Assembly (NCBI GenBank): GCA_964410945.1 | Contig: CAYPJE010000042.1 | Coordinates: 1 to 27,677 of the forward strand | Reading direction: 5' to 3' | Source: CAYPJE01 sp964410945 | GTDB taxonomy: Bacteria > Fidelibacterota > Marinisomatia > Marinisomatales > TCS56 | DNA: 27,677 nt | Shown: positions 1-6,912 of the stretch, one piece after another | How positions within the stretch are numbered: position 1 is the first letter of the stretch | How the letters are laid out: each line of letters opens with the position of its first letter | Program-made: the position numbers and the translations under genes | Notes under the pieces: model-generated | What the model saw: the letters and a program-made list of their open reading frames with translations, nothing else | Told to the model about the DNA's origin: nothing | Database searches by the model: none

Positions 1-59
1 TCAGGACGAAGACGGTAGTACAGAATATAACTAAGCTTCGTCGCAGCAAGCTCGATGAC

Positions 60-90
60 AATCCCGTTTTCTTACGGGGTTTTGTATTTT
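60..90 (+). terminator. Rho-independent terminator of an upstream gene
   Basis: An 8-bp stem (60-67 with 74-81, including one G-U pair) encloses a TTTCTT loop and is followed by a T-rich tail. It sits 25 bases after a TAA stop at 32-34 that closes a short open frame entering from the left edge (reads QDEDGSTEYN). That frame may be the C-terminus of an upstream gene, but ten residues are too few to identify it. Confidence 0.6.
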
Positions 91-120
91 ACACTGTAAC
101 TGATCATTACCTGCCCAACT

Positions 121-150
121 GTTCAGAATAGTTCATATTAGTTCAGAATA
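121..150. repeat. Three tandem 10-bp units
   Basis: GTTCAGAATA, GTTCATATTA and GTTCAGAATA follow each other without a gap. The outer two units are identical and the middle one differs at three positions. The 10-bp period is close to one helical turn, so a protein could bind all three on one DNA face. It may equally be a small chance repeat or the scar of a mobile element. It lies in a gene-free stretch next to the HNH remnant. Nothing else is recognisable at 91-325. Confidence 0.5.
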
Positions 151-325
151 AGTCGCGAAAATTGGATATGGAATGCGGATACGGGCAGTTTCTTCGATTT
201 CTTAATTAAAACCCTACCATGGCCACAAAGGGGGGGTAAGTTTGCGAAATTTTTGTTTTCTACTATACAGCAGGGGAGGACCTTCGTTCACACCGACGAG
301 ATATTTTGAAAAGGTGTATTGCCTG

Positions 326-543
326 TCACTCGATTTTATCAGATTTTTTGCGATTACACGTTTGGCAGCGCAACTCAATATTACGAACAGTATTGGCACC
401 TCCTTTGGAAACCGAAATGATGTGGTCGTATTCGAGTAGCTGATTTGATCCACAATCAACACACTTCCCCTGGTCTGGTAGTATATATAATATGTCACAG
501 GCAGACGAATCTGTTGTACATACTCAAATAAGTGTTTTATTTC
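326..543 (-). pseudogene. HNH endonuclease, frameshifted C-terminal remnant
   Basis: On the minus strand, the frame ending at the TGA at 326-328 encodes a textbook HNH fold: CVDCG (first CxxC, 463-449), EYDHII (catalytic DH, 433-416), SKGGANTVRN, then CQTCNRKKSDKIE (second CxxC, 367-329). The CxxC pairs are the usual structural zinc ligands. The upstream part (HLFEYVQQIRLPVTYYIYYQTRG) continues in another frame from about 543 to 467. One extra base in the C4 run at 467-470 would join the two as ...YYQTRGKCVDCG..., so a single-base deletion separates them. Upstream of 543 that frame hits a stop and no convincing start or N-terminal domain is seen. I read it as the decayed tail of a restriction-like or intron-type HNH nuclease. 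A sequencing error could explain the frameshift but not the missing N-terminus. The competing 94-codon frame over the same bases is only a shadow. Confidence 0.8.
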
Positions 544-686
544 CTAAAACAACACCTGTTAATCTTTTAAGTGCAACTTGTAACGAATTCTTTAATCATT
601 ATTGGAAAAGCCTGTCAATGTGATTAATAATGGTATGTTGTAATAGAATAAATCAATATTTATCCAGCAAATTTAGCCCAGGTCGC

Positions 687-769
687 CGTATCCAGGGTGA
701 GGTAGGGTGATTGGGCGTATAATTGGAGATACGACCGGGTAGGGCAAATTCTTTGTCCAATCGATTGGA
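687..769. promoter_or_regulatory. Perfect 14-bp palindrome and G-tract segment
   Basis: TCCAATCGATTGGA at 756-769 is a perfect dyad lying 12 bases before a possible -35 box of the gene at 836. That is a plausible operator position. Just upstream, CGTATC (687-692) and GATACG (728-733) form an inverted repeat enclosing three GGG tracts, and two more GGG tracts follow up to 744. No coding frame is recognisable at 544-835. Binding of a regulator is inference only. Confidence 0.35.
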
Positions 770-781
770 TTTTGTGAGGAT

Positions 782-810
782 TTGTTTTTAAAAATCAATT
801 AAGGTATATT
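782..810 (+). promoter_or_regulatory. Possible sigma-70-type promoter for the lipoprotein pair
   Basis: TTGTTT at 782-787 is separated by 17 bases from TATATT at 805-810. The -10 matches five of six consensus positions and the -35 only partly. It lies 26 bases before the ATG at 836 and would drive the two genes that follow. The surrounding sequence is AT-rich, so chance matches are likely. Confidence 0.35.
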
Positions 811-835
811 TTGTTGATATGTGGGGAGAATACTA

Positions 836-1258
836 ATGAAACATCTATTGCTTTTTACATGTATCATAGTCTTTTTTTCCTTTAGTTGTGAGGATAATGA
901 AAACGACGACTCAGACATAGATATTCAGTTATTCAATGTAAGAGTTGATTTACAATGGGGATTCGAGGATCAGCTTGTAAATATTAAATTCAACGATGAA
1001 GAATGTTTTAACGAGTATATTGAACCTGGAATTCCGTTCTCAGGTCCACAAGCAAGTTTTGATATTATTTTGCATAAGGGTGTAAATCAATGTGAGGTTT
1101 ATTGTCAAGATATGTATCAGATGCCTCTACCTGTAGGACTAGAATTTAGTGTTGAGATTGTTTTAAGCGACCTTGCTTATTATTTTATTGGATTTGGTCT
1201 CAATGGTGATTCATTGATTACAACTGTTTCTGAATATGGAATTGATTATGTGCATTGA
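836..1258 (+). CDS. Small exported protein, probable lipoprotein
   Basis: A 140-residue protein I do not recognise. The N-terminus (MKHLLLFTCIIVFFSFSC) is a hydrophobic signal followed by Cys18, with an imperfect lipobox (SFSC). The stretch after the Cys is strongly acidic (EDNENDDSD), like the acidic surface-export signals known for Bacteroidota lipoproteins. The mature part is short and beta-rich with three further cysteines. The ATG at 836 is preferred over an in-frame GTG at 821 because GGGGAGA at 822-828 is well placed as its ribosome site. The next gene starts 12 bases downstream, so the two are probably co-transcribed. G+C is low compared with the genes after 2976, which fits recent acquisition. 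Confidence 0.7.
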   Translation: MKHLLLFTCIIVFFSFSCEDNENDDSDIDIQLFNVRVDLQWGFEDQLVNIKFNDEECFNEYIEPGIPFSGPQASFDIILHKGVNQCEVYCQDMYQMPLPVGLEFSVEIVLSDLAYYFIGFGLNGDSLITTVSEYGIDYVH

Positions 1259-1270
1259 CAGGAATATGGC

Positions 1271-1786
1271 ATGAGATACGGTAAAATTGTTTTATCCATT
1301 CCGCTTGTATTCTCTTTAATAAATCTGAATTGCAGTGATATGACAAAGGATGAAACTGATTCATCACTTATTCATTATCACAATTCATTCGAAAATGAGA
1401 CTGATATTCTTAATTGGAACGGTGTTACAATAATCAATCTTGTAGATAATCCATGTCCATCAGGAGGAGAAAAATCCGTCTACATTGCAGGAGGTTGCAT
1501 TATACCTCATGCTTCATTATTACTAGATCCTCCTAACGATGATTTAGTCGTTTCAGTTGAATTTTATGGTAAAAATTTAACCAATGGAGGGGGTGTTGAA
1601 TTATTCATAGGTGATGACTTTATTCACGGAGTTCAAGTAATAGTTGATGACACATCATGGAAAAAATATAGATCAGAGGAAATTCTATGGCCGACTGATA
1701 GTACGATGAGTATTTGGATGTCGGCAGGTGGCTATATTACTAGTTCAATGTTAATTGACGAATTAGAAATTATTAAAACCAATTGA
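1271..1786 (+). CDS. Exported protein with probable beta-sandwich domain, possible lipoprotein
   Basis: A 171-residue protein with a signal peptide (MRYGKIVLSIPLVFSLINLNC). Cys21 may be lipidated, but Asn at -1 makes the lipobox atypical. After an acidic linker (SDMTKDETDSS), residues about 35-168 look like a jelly-roll: alternating strands such as SVYIAGG, LVVSVEFYG and VELFIGDD, then a closing SMLIDELEII. This resembles carbohydrate-binding or LamG/MAM-type domains in style, though I cannot name a family. AGGA at 1259-1262 serves as the ribosome site. It is the second gene of a likely two-gene unit with the preceding small exported protein. The shared layout suggests both act at the cell surface, which is inference. 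Confidence 0.65.
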   Translation: MRYGKIVLSIPLVFSLINLNCSDMTKDETDSSLIHYHNSFENETDILNWNGVTIINLVDNPCPSGGEKSVYIAGGCIIPHASLLLDPPNDDLVVSVEFYGKNLTNGGGVELFIGDDFIHGVQVIVDDTSWKKYRSEEILWPTDSTMSIWMSAGGYITSSMLIDELEIIKTN

Positions 1787-2065
1787 CCTTACCGTGTTTG
1801 AAAAAGAAATACATCAGGGATCAGAGTTGAATAAGATCCAGCTGGATTGAGGGAGAAAATTGTGCCCCTGCGAGAGTTGAGTGATTAAAAAGAGATACAC
1901 AACTCTGAATGTGTTGTACAAGAACACTATTATATCAGCCTGAAATGTGCACTGGTAAAGAATGAAGATTTCAGGATTGATTACAATTTGAGGTGGCTTA
2001 GTTTATAGGGGAAGGTCAAAATAACCCCAGCTTCTCGAAGGAGAGAATGGAGATCAAATTAAGTG

Positions 2066-2458
2066 TCAGGTTTTAATTGGGTAGCTATCTGAAGCAGTAT
2101 CGTAGTTATTTAACCAATCTATAGCGGTTATTCGTGATGTGAATGTATTTATTGTGAATCCACGATTAAATGCGACTGTTTCGAGAAAATGGACGTCGTT
2201 ACCTGTTTTTTGATCTTTATCTATTACTAAAGCAAAATGCAATTTATATGGTAATTGCACGCCAAATTCGAAAATATTTGATGTTGATGGCAGAGATTTT
2301 TGATCCCGGGCATCTACCAGCACCTTTGTAATACCGGTATTTTCATGAATCTCATTCACAAGTGATAATGAAGTTTTTAAATCATTAATGGTTACATCAC
2401 CATATGATTTTATTTCAATAATTTGATGTTTCTCCAATAAGCTAACTAAATCTGGCAT
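2066..2458 (-). CDS. STAS/SpoIIAA-like domain protein
   Basis: A 130-residue cytosolic protein without signal or membrane segment. The pattern matches small STAS or SpoIIAA-like proteins: an N-terminal strand pair (IIEIKSYGDVTINDL), helix 1 (LVNEIHENTG), a central strand (KVLVDARDQ), then ALVIDKD and a C-terminal FLETVAFNRGFTINTF followed by ITAIDWL. The block around ETVAFNRG and the final DWL are typical of the branch found as stand-alone proteins in many FCB bacteria, whose function is mostly unknown. AGGAAA at 2463-2468 (minus strand) is a good ribosome site for the ATG at 2458. It stands alone, with no anti-sigma kinase or sulfate transporter next to it. The family call is from pattern recognition only. 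Confidence 0.65.
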   Translation of the reverse strand: MPDLVSLLEKHQIIEIKSYGDVTINDLKTSLSLVNEIHENTGITKVLVDARDQKSLPSTSNIFEFGVQLPYKLHFALVIDKDQKTGNDVHFLETVAFNRGFTINTFTSRITAIDWLNNYDTASDSYPIKT

Positions 2459-2831
2459 TTATTTTTCCTGGATCGTTAAAAAAGTTGACATCCAAATGTT
2501 CCCGCAGGATCGATGGAATTAGTTTATGAATGTCCGAATTATCAATGAAAAGATATAATTGTTTTTCAAATTACACAAGAGCGGGGAGCCTATATAAAAG
2601 TATGATTAGTATTCAATGATGAATCGGACCCAGCCAGCAAGTATGAATATATGGAGTAGTATCATTAATCAATATGATTCAGGATGCGGAAATCGTGGAT
2701 ACGGATTTAAAAATATTACATATACCGAGAGGGAAGAAGAGTAGTTAATTGATCTCGGAATGCAATATACCTTGTGAGTATTGCAGAGACAATTCAGGGT
2801 GAAAAACTGCAGTAAAACCATGCTGTGACTA
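2459..2831. other. Intergenic stretch, no gene seen
   Basis: This AT-rich gap separates the divergent STAS-like and FG-GAP genes. Short open frames exist, for example a 24-codon plus-strand frame ending near 2736, but none has a ribosome site or recognisable domain. It presumably carries the leader of the minus-strand gene. The plus-strand promoter follows at 2832. Confidence 0.5.
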
Positions 2832-2860
2832 TTGAAATAATATTGAAGTCCTTTTATAAT
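2832..2860 (+). promoter_or_regulatory. Sigma-70-type promoter of the FG-GAP gene
   Basis: TTGAAA (2832-2837), a 17-base spacer and TATAAT (2855-2860) make the best promoter match in the window: five of six at -35 and six of six at -10. Transcription would start near 2867, giving a leader of about 110 bases before the ATG at 2976. It fits a housekeeping sigma factor, not the Bacteroidota -33/-7 pattern (TTTG...TAnnTTTG). This mildly argues against Bacteroidota proper. Confidence 0.6.
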
Positions 2861-2975
2861 TTCTTATTTTTCTTTCAAAACTATTCTGATGTAAATTTCT
2901 GTCAAATCTCCTGATTCGTATCGTTTTCGAACTCAGCCAGGGAGCAACCGAAACACTTAAATGAGGGGTATCGTG

Positions 2976-4631
2976 ATGAAGAAAATCACCACTACCGGTC
3001 TGTTTATATTTTCTTTCAATCTGTTGTTTGTTTCACAATTGATGGCTATCAATAATTTTGTCCGCAGTTATGAGATTCCGATCCCTGAGGATACATTAAA
3101 TATTGGTGGTGTCGGAAATATTATCAGTGGCGTTGATCTCGACGAAGACGGGGCACTGGAAATTTATATGGTAAACAGTAACTGGGCCGATCGCCCCCAG
3201 GAAATTACTCCCCGGATATATAAACTTGAGCAGCAGGGCACTGATTGGCCAGTGGTCTGGCAGGCTGTGGCACCGGTCGACTCTCAGGGCACCTGGCCAC
3301 CGCTGGTGTTGACTGATCTGGATGGCGATGGAAAAGACGAAATAACCTGGTTTATTGTCAATGAATTGACTGATTCCAATCAGAATCCATTCCGGATTGT
3401 AGTCTATGAAGAGGCCGGTGATGGCAGTGATGTTATGGGCGTCGACGATGGTACCGGCTCATACAAGCCGAACTCTGCCTGGCGGATAATCGATGAAAAT
3501 AGCGTTGAACTGCGACCAGCCAGTGTAATGGCCGGGGATGTCGATAATGACGGAAAAACAGAGCTGATATTTGCCGACCGGAAAGGTAATAACAGTGGAT
3601 TTCATTTTTGTGTCGCATCGGTGGATGAAATTCCGGATGACGCCCACGGTCTGGAAATGTGGACAGTGGAATCCAGCGGAAGGGATTTTACCTTGTCCAG
3701 CCAGATTGATAATAAATGGGATGCTGCTGTCCTCGGTAATAACATGTATTTCTTTGACGAATCTGAAATTTCCAAACTGTCCTGGGATGGAAGCTCCTAC
3801 CAATATTCATCAATGATGCCTCTACCGGGTGGGATATCCTTCAATTCTGTCCAGGTTGTTGATCTGGATAATGATGGGAATCTTGAAATGGTCACTGGTG
3901 AATATCGCTATGGAGATCCAACCAGGCATTTATGGCTATTGCAGGAAGATGGCGATACGCTAAAACACACAGCGTTATTTGACGTCAATGGAATTGATAT
4001 GCTGAACGGAGGTAGAATCTTTGGCGGTGCCCATGGTGATCTGGATCAGGATGGCTATCCCGACTTGGTTTTTGGTTCCTATTTATCCGGACCTCCCAAC
4101 GCCATGATTTTCCGCTTGGCTTACCGCGGTGGTGATATTACCGATTCAACTAATTATGAGCTTACTTTGATCGATACTGGTATTGTGGAAAGCGGCTCAA
4201 TGTGGGGACTGGTAAATATCGCCGATATTGACGACGATCCTGAAATGGAAGTATTATATACTGCTAGGTCGTCAGTCAATGATTCAACGGGCAGCTATTC
4301 CTATCCGATTGTAGTATTGGATTACGATGCAACAGCTTCAATTGAGTCAGGTTATGCGAACATTCCTTCAAATTTTTACCTGGATCAGAATTATCCAAAT
4401 CCATTCAATCCAATCACAACGATTCAATACGAATTGTCAAAACAATCAGAAGTGCAAATTACTATTTATGACCTGCTCGGTAAAAAAGTAACCACCCTGG
4501 TTTCAGAAACACAAGATGCTGGATTCAAGTCAATCCAATGGAATGCTTCCAATGCAGCCAGCGGTGTATACTTCTACCAGATTCGGACTGGTGATTTTAA
4601 TCAGACTAGAAAAATGATCCTGCTGAAATAA
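2976..4631 (+). CDS. Secreted FG-GAP/VCBS-repeat protein with T9SS sorting domain
   Basis: A 551-residue exported protein. It has a signal peptide (MKKITTTGLFIFSFNLLFVSQLMA), then a propeller-like region with at least six FG-GAP-type units, each carrying a calcium-loop motif: DLDEDG, DLDGDG, DVDNDG, DLDNDG, DLDQDG and DIDDDP. The C-terminal 80 residues from NYPNPFNP (about 472) to the end (RKMILLK) match the type A T9SS sorting domain, which directs outer-membrane translocation and is usually removed afterwards. The ATG at 2976 is chosen over the in-frame ATG at 2961 because GAGGGG at 2963-2968 is an ideal ribosome site for it. Family knowledge suggests an adhesin-like or ligand-binding surface role. 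The ligand cannot be read from the sequence. It is a shorter relative in architecture of the 1045-residue protein at 13440. Confidence 0.88.
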   Translation: MKKITTTGLFIFSFNLLFVSQLMAINNFVRSYEIPIPEDTLNIGGVGNIISGVDLDEDGALEIYMVNSNWADRPQEITPRIYKLEQQGTDWPVVWQAVAPVDSQGTWPPLVLTDLDGDGKDEITWFIVNELTDSNQNPFRIVVYEEAGDGSDVMGVDDGTGSYKPNSAWRIIDENSVELRPASVMAGDVDNDGKTELIFADRKGNNSGFHFCVASVDEIPDDAHGLEMWTVESSGRDFTLSSQIDNKWDAAVLGNNMYFFDESEISKLSWDGSSYQYSSMMPLPGGISFNSVQVVDLDNDGNLEMVTGEYRYGDPTRHLWLLQEDGDTLKHTALFDVNGIDMLNGGRIFGGAHGDLDQDGYPDLVFGSYLSGPPNAMIFRLAYRGGDITDSTNYELTLIDTGIVESGSMWGLVNIADIDDDPEMEVLYTARSSVNDSTGSYSYPIVVLDYDATASIESGYANIPSNFYLDQNYPNPFNPITTIQYELSKQSEVQITIYDLLGKKVTTLVSETQDAGFKSIQWNASNAASGVYFYQIRTGDFNQTRKMILLK

Positions 4632-4651
4632 GACTATCCTGATCGCCCGGG

Positions 4652-5167
4652 TTAATCCAGGCAAAGAATAATACTGTCGATTTGGGCTGTTAGAGACAGA
4701 TAGACCGGTTTGATATTATCGATTTTTGAAGCACAGGAGATGGCGTCCACATCTGGAGCATTAATACTGGTAGGCCAATTGCCGGAGGTCATCAGTAGTA
4801 GTACCGGTGATTTTCCCTGCGCCCGGCTCCGGTAGTTCTTGGTCGGTTTATTGTTGATCCAAGCCGCCAGATTGGTATCAAAGATAATACTCAGGTTGAA
4901 TTCTTCCGGATCGATTCTCCGCAGACTGCGGATATTAACAACCCTGATTGTATTCTGGCCCCGATAGCGCTGGATTATTTTTGACCGCAGTTTATTCTTG
5001 AATTCAGTGTTGTCGCTGGCAATCAGCAGATTCAGGACAGCGGACTCGTTGGTCAAAATTTTTTCATCCAGCTCCAGGCAGTCAAGATAATATGATAATA
5101 ATAGGAATCCGATCACAACAATGATGATTATGGCAGTGATGGCTGTTCTGAGCGGTTTTCGAGGCAT
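4652..5167 (-). CDS. Membrane-anchored protein of unknown function, flavodoxin-like pattern
   Basis: A 171-residue protein. Residues 8-28 (about AITAIIIIVVIGFLLLSYYL) form one membrane segment after a basic N-terminus, so the rest probably faces the periplasm. The soluble part alternates strands and helices like a small Rossmann or flavodoxin fold: LNLLIAS with a following helix, TIRVVNI, FNLSIIFDT and SPVLLLMTSG. A later DAISCASKID recalls the Ser/Thr-rich motif that carries flavin in FMN-binding proteins, but the match is too loose to claim cofactor binding. It converges on the FG-GAP gene with only 20 bases between stops, and diverges from the PBP4 operon with a 267-base gap that may hold promoters for both. 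I do not recognise the family. Confidence 0.6.
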   Translation of the reverse strand: MPRKPLRTAITAIIIIVVIGFLLLSYYLDCLELDEKILTNESAVLNLLIASDNTEFKNKLRSKIIQRYRGQNTIRVVNIRSLRRIDPEEFNLSIIFDTNLAAWINNKPTKNYRSRAQGKSPVLLLMTSGNWPTSINAPDVDAISCASKIDNIKPVYLSLTAQIDSIILCLD

Positions 5168-5434
5168 TGTAGTCAGCCTGTATGACAGTTGTAATTCTGG
5201 TTAGTTGCCATCAATTTTCTTTACCGGTAGAGAATGGAATTCCTTTGTCCAAGATTTGCATCTTAGCAGATAATTATTGAGTAAATAAAATCTGACCATC
5301 TCAGCACCAGCGATAATACGCTGAATGAATTACTGTCTGTATAAATTACAAACGGGGTAAATTACAGTGGGCCGGATGACAGGTATTGGCCAGGGATTTA
5401 ATGAAAAACATTTATTGCAGGGGTGGGATCGGCC

Positions 5435-6901
5435 ATGAAATACTCCATTTTGCGTTTGATATTCGTAATCCTGATCTGTTTCCGGACAGGGACTGGACAA
5501 TCTGTTCTCAACAACCAATTGATATATATTTCCACTGATGATACCCTGAGTCGTGCGCAATGGTCTGTCTATGCCGAATACTGTGATTCCGGTGAGCAGA
5601 TCATTGATCTGAATCCTGACGATGCCCTGGCACCGGCCTCTTCCCTGAAAATAGTTGCCACCGGATTGGCTTTAGACAAGCTGGGGCCCGAGTACCGCTT
5701 CGTTACCCGTCTTTACTATGATGGAAACATCAACCGCAAGGGTACCCTGGATGGCAATCTTTATCTGGCAGGAGGGGGCGATCCGACCCTGGGATCGGTT
5801 CAGCTGGAGGGTGCGACCCCGCTGGACAGCCTGTTGGATATCTGGACCACAGCGGTCAGTGCTGCCGGTATCAAACGTATTAATGGTACTGTGATTGCCG
5901 ATGTCTCGTTATTTGAAGAGCAGGCCGTACCGGATTACTGGCCCTGGACCGACATAGGCAACTATTATGGTGCTGGTACCAGTGCCCTGTGTATCCATGA
6001 TAACCTGTATTTCCTTACATTCAAACCGGGATTGAACGTTGGCGACCCGGCCAAAGTCATAAAAGTTGAGCCGCAAATACCGGGGCTTCAGTTTATTAAT
6101 AATATGAAAACCGGATCCATCGGATCAGGAGACAATGGTTATATTTTTTGTGGTCCCAAACAGTATACCGCAGTACTACGTGGAACAGTCCCTGCCGGAG
6201 TGGATGAGTTTACAATCAAAGGTTCCATTCCCGATCCGGCCCTCTTCGCGGCTCAAGCCTTATCCGGAGAATTAAGACGAAATGGAATAAAAATAATTAC
6301 TGATCCGGTTGTCGACTATGATTCACAGAAATACGATTCTTCCCATTTGATTTCAAAAATCGCGTCACCGCCGCTCAGTGAGATTGTAACCTTCACCAAT
6401 CGGAAAAGTGTCAATCTGAATACCGAACAACTGCTGTTGGCAGTCGCCAGGCAAGAGACGGGAACCGGCAGCCGGGAAGCAGGACTGGAGCTGGTGGAAA
6501 CAATTCTGGATTCACTGGGCATAGAAACTCTGGGCTGGCAATTATTTGATGCCAGCGGACTTTCCCGTACCAACCGTGTTTCAGCACGGCAATTGAGTAC
6601 CTGGTTAACGGCGATGAGTAAAACGCAATCGTTCGGACCCTATTATGAATCATTTTCAGTGGCCGGGGATCCCGAGGGAATTGGATATGTCAAGTCATTT
6701 GGCAAAGGTACCGCCCTGGCCTACAATGGCCGTATTAAAACCGGAATGATCAGTGGTGTCCGCAGCCACTCAGGATACCTGCACACCCAATCAGGACGGT
6801 TGGTGTCATTCGCGTTGATCTGTAATAATTATCCGGTTTCAACCAGGACGATTAACCGGATTCACGAGACAATCCTGGTCGAATTGGCCCGGATAAAATA
6901 G
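5435..6901 (+). CDS. dacB: D-alanyl-D-alanine carboxypeptidase/endopeptidase, PBP4 type (peptidase S13)
   Basis: A 488-residue periplasmic penicillin-binding protein. It removes the terminal D-Ala of stem peptides or cuts DD-crosslinks in murein. All three active-site motifs are visible: SSLK (Ser69 nucleophile, Lys72) in PASSLKIVATG, SVN (Ser325, Asn327) in RKSVNLNTEQLL, and KTG (Lys435) in GRIKTGMISG. The large insert between the first and second motifs, containing GNLYLAGGGDPTL, is typical of S13 enzymes, and the length is normal for the family. The signal peptide is MKYSILRLIFVILICFRTGTG. The ATG at 5435 is preferred to the GTG at 5423 because AGGGGTG lies just upstream. It heads an operon with the amidase 11 bases downstream. 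Confidence 0.93.
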   Translation: MKYSILRLIFVILICFRTGTGQSVLNNQLIYISTDDTLSRAQWSVYAEYCDSGEQIIDLNPDDALAPASSLKIVATGLALDKLGPEYRFVTRLYYDGNINRKGTLDGNLYLAGGGDPTLGSVQLEGATPLDSLLDIWTTAVSAAGIKRINGTVIADVSLFEEQAVPDYWPWTDIGNYYGAGTSALCIHDNLYFLTFKPGLNVGDPAKVIKVEPQIPGLQFINNMKTGSIGSGDNGYIFCGPKQYTAVLRGTVPAGVDEFTIKGSIPDPALFAAQALSGELRRNGIKIITDPVVDYDSQKYDSSHLISKIASPPLSEIVTFTNRKSVNLNTEQLLLAVARQETGTGSREAGLELVETILDSLGIETLGWQLFDASGLSRTNRVSARQLSTWLTAMSKTQSFGPYYESFSVAGDPEGIGYVKSFGKGTALAYNGRIKTGMISGVRSHSGYLHTQSGRLVSFALICNNYPVSTRTINRIHETILVELARIK

Positions 6902-6912
6902 ACGGTAATATA

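Noticed and set aside
1..129. tRNA or small RNA at the left edge
   Set aside because: No cloverleaf or T-loop pattern was found. The fold near 60-81 is explained by a terminator.
242..439. Plus-strand 65-codon frame
   Set aside because: It is antisense to the HNH remnant, with no ribosome site and no recognisable domain.
214..498. Minus-strand 94-codon frame as a gene
   Set aside because: Its codons over 326-466 are a shifted reading of a clear HNH domain. Only the part upstream of about 467 belongs to the original gene.
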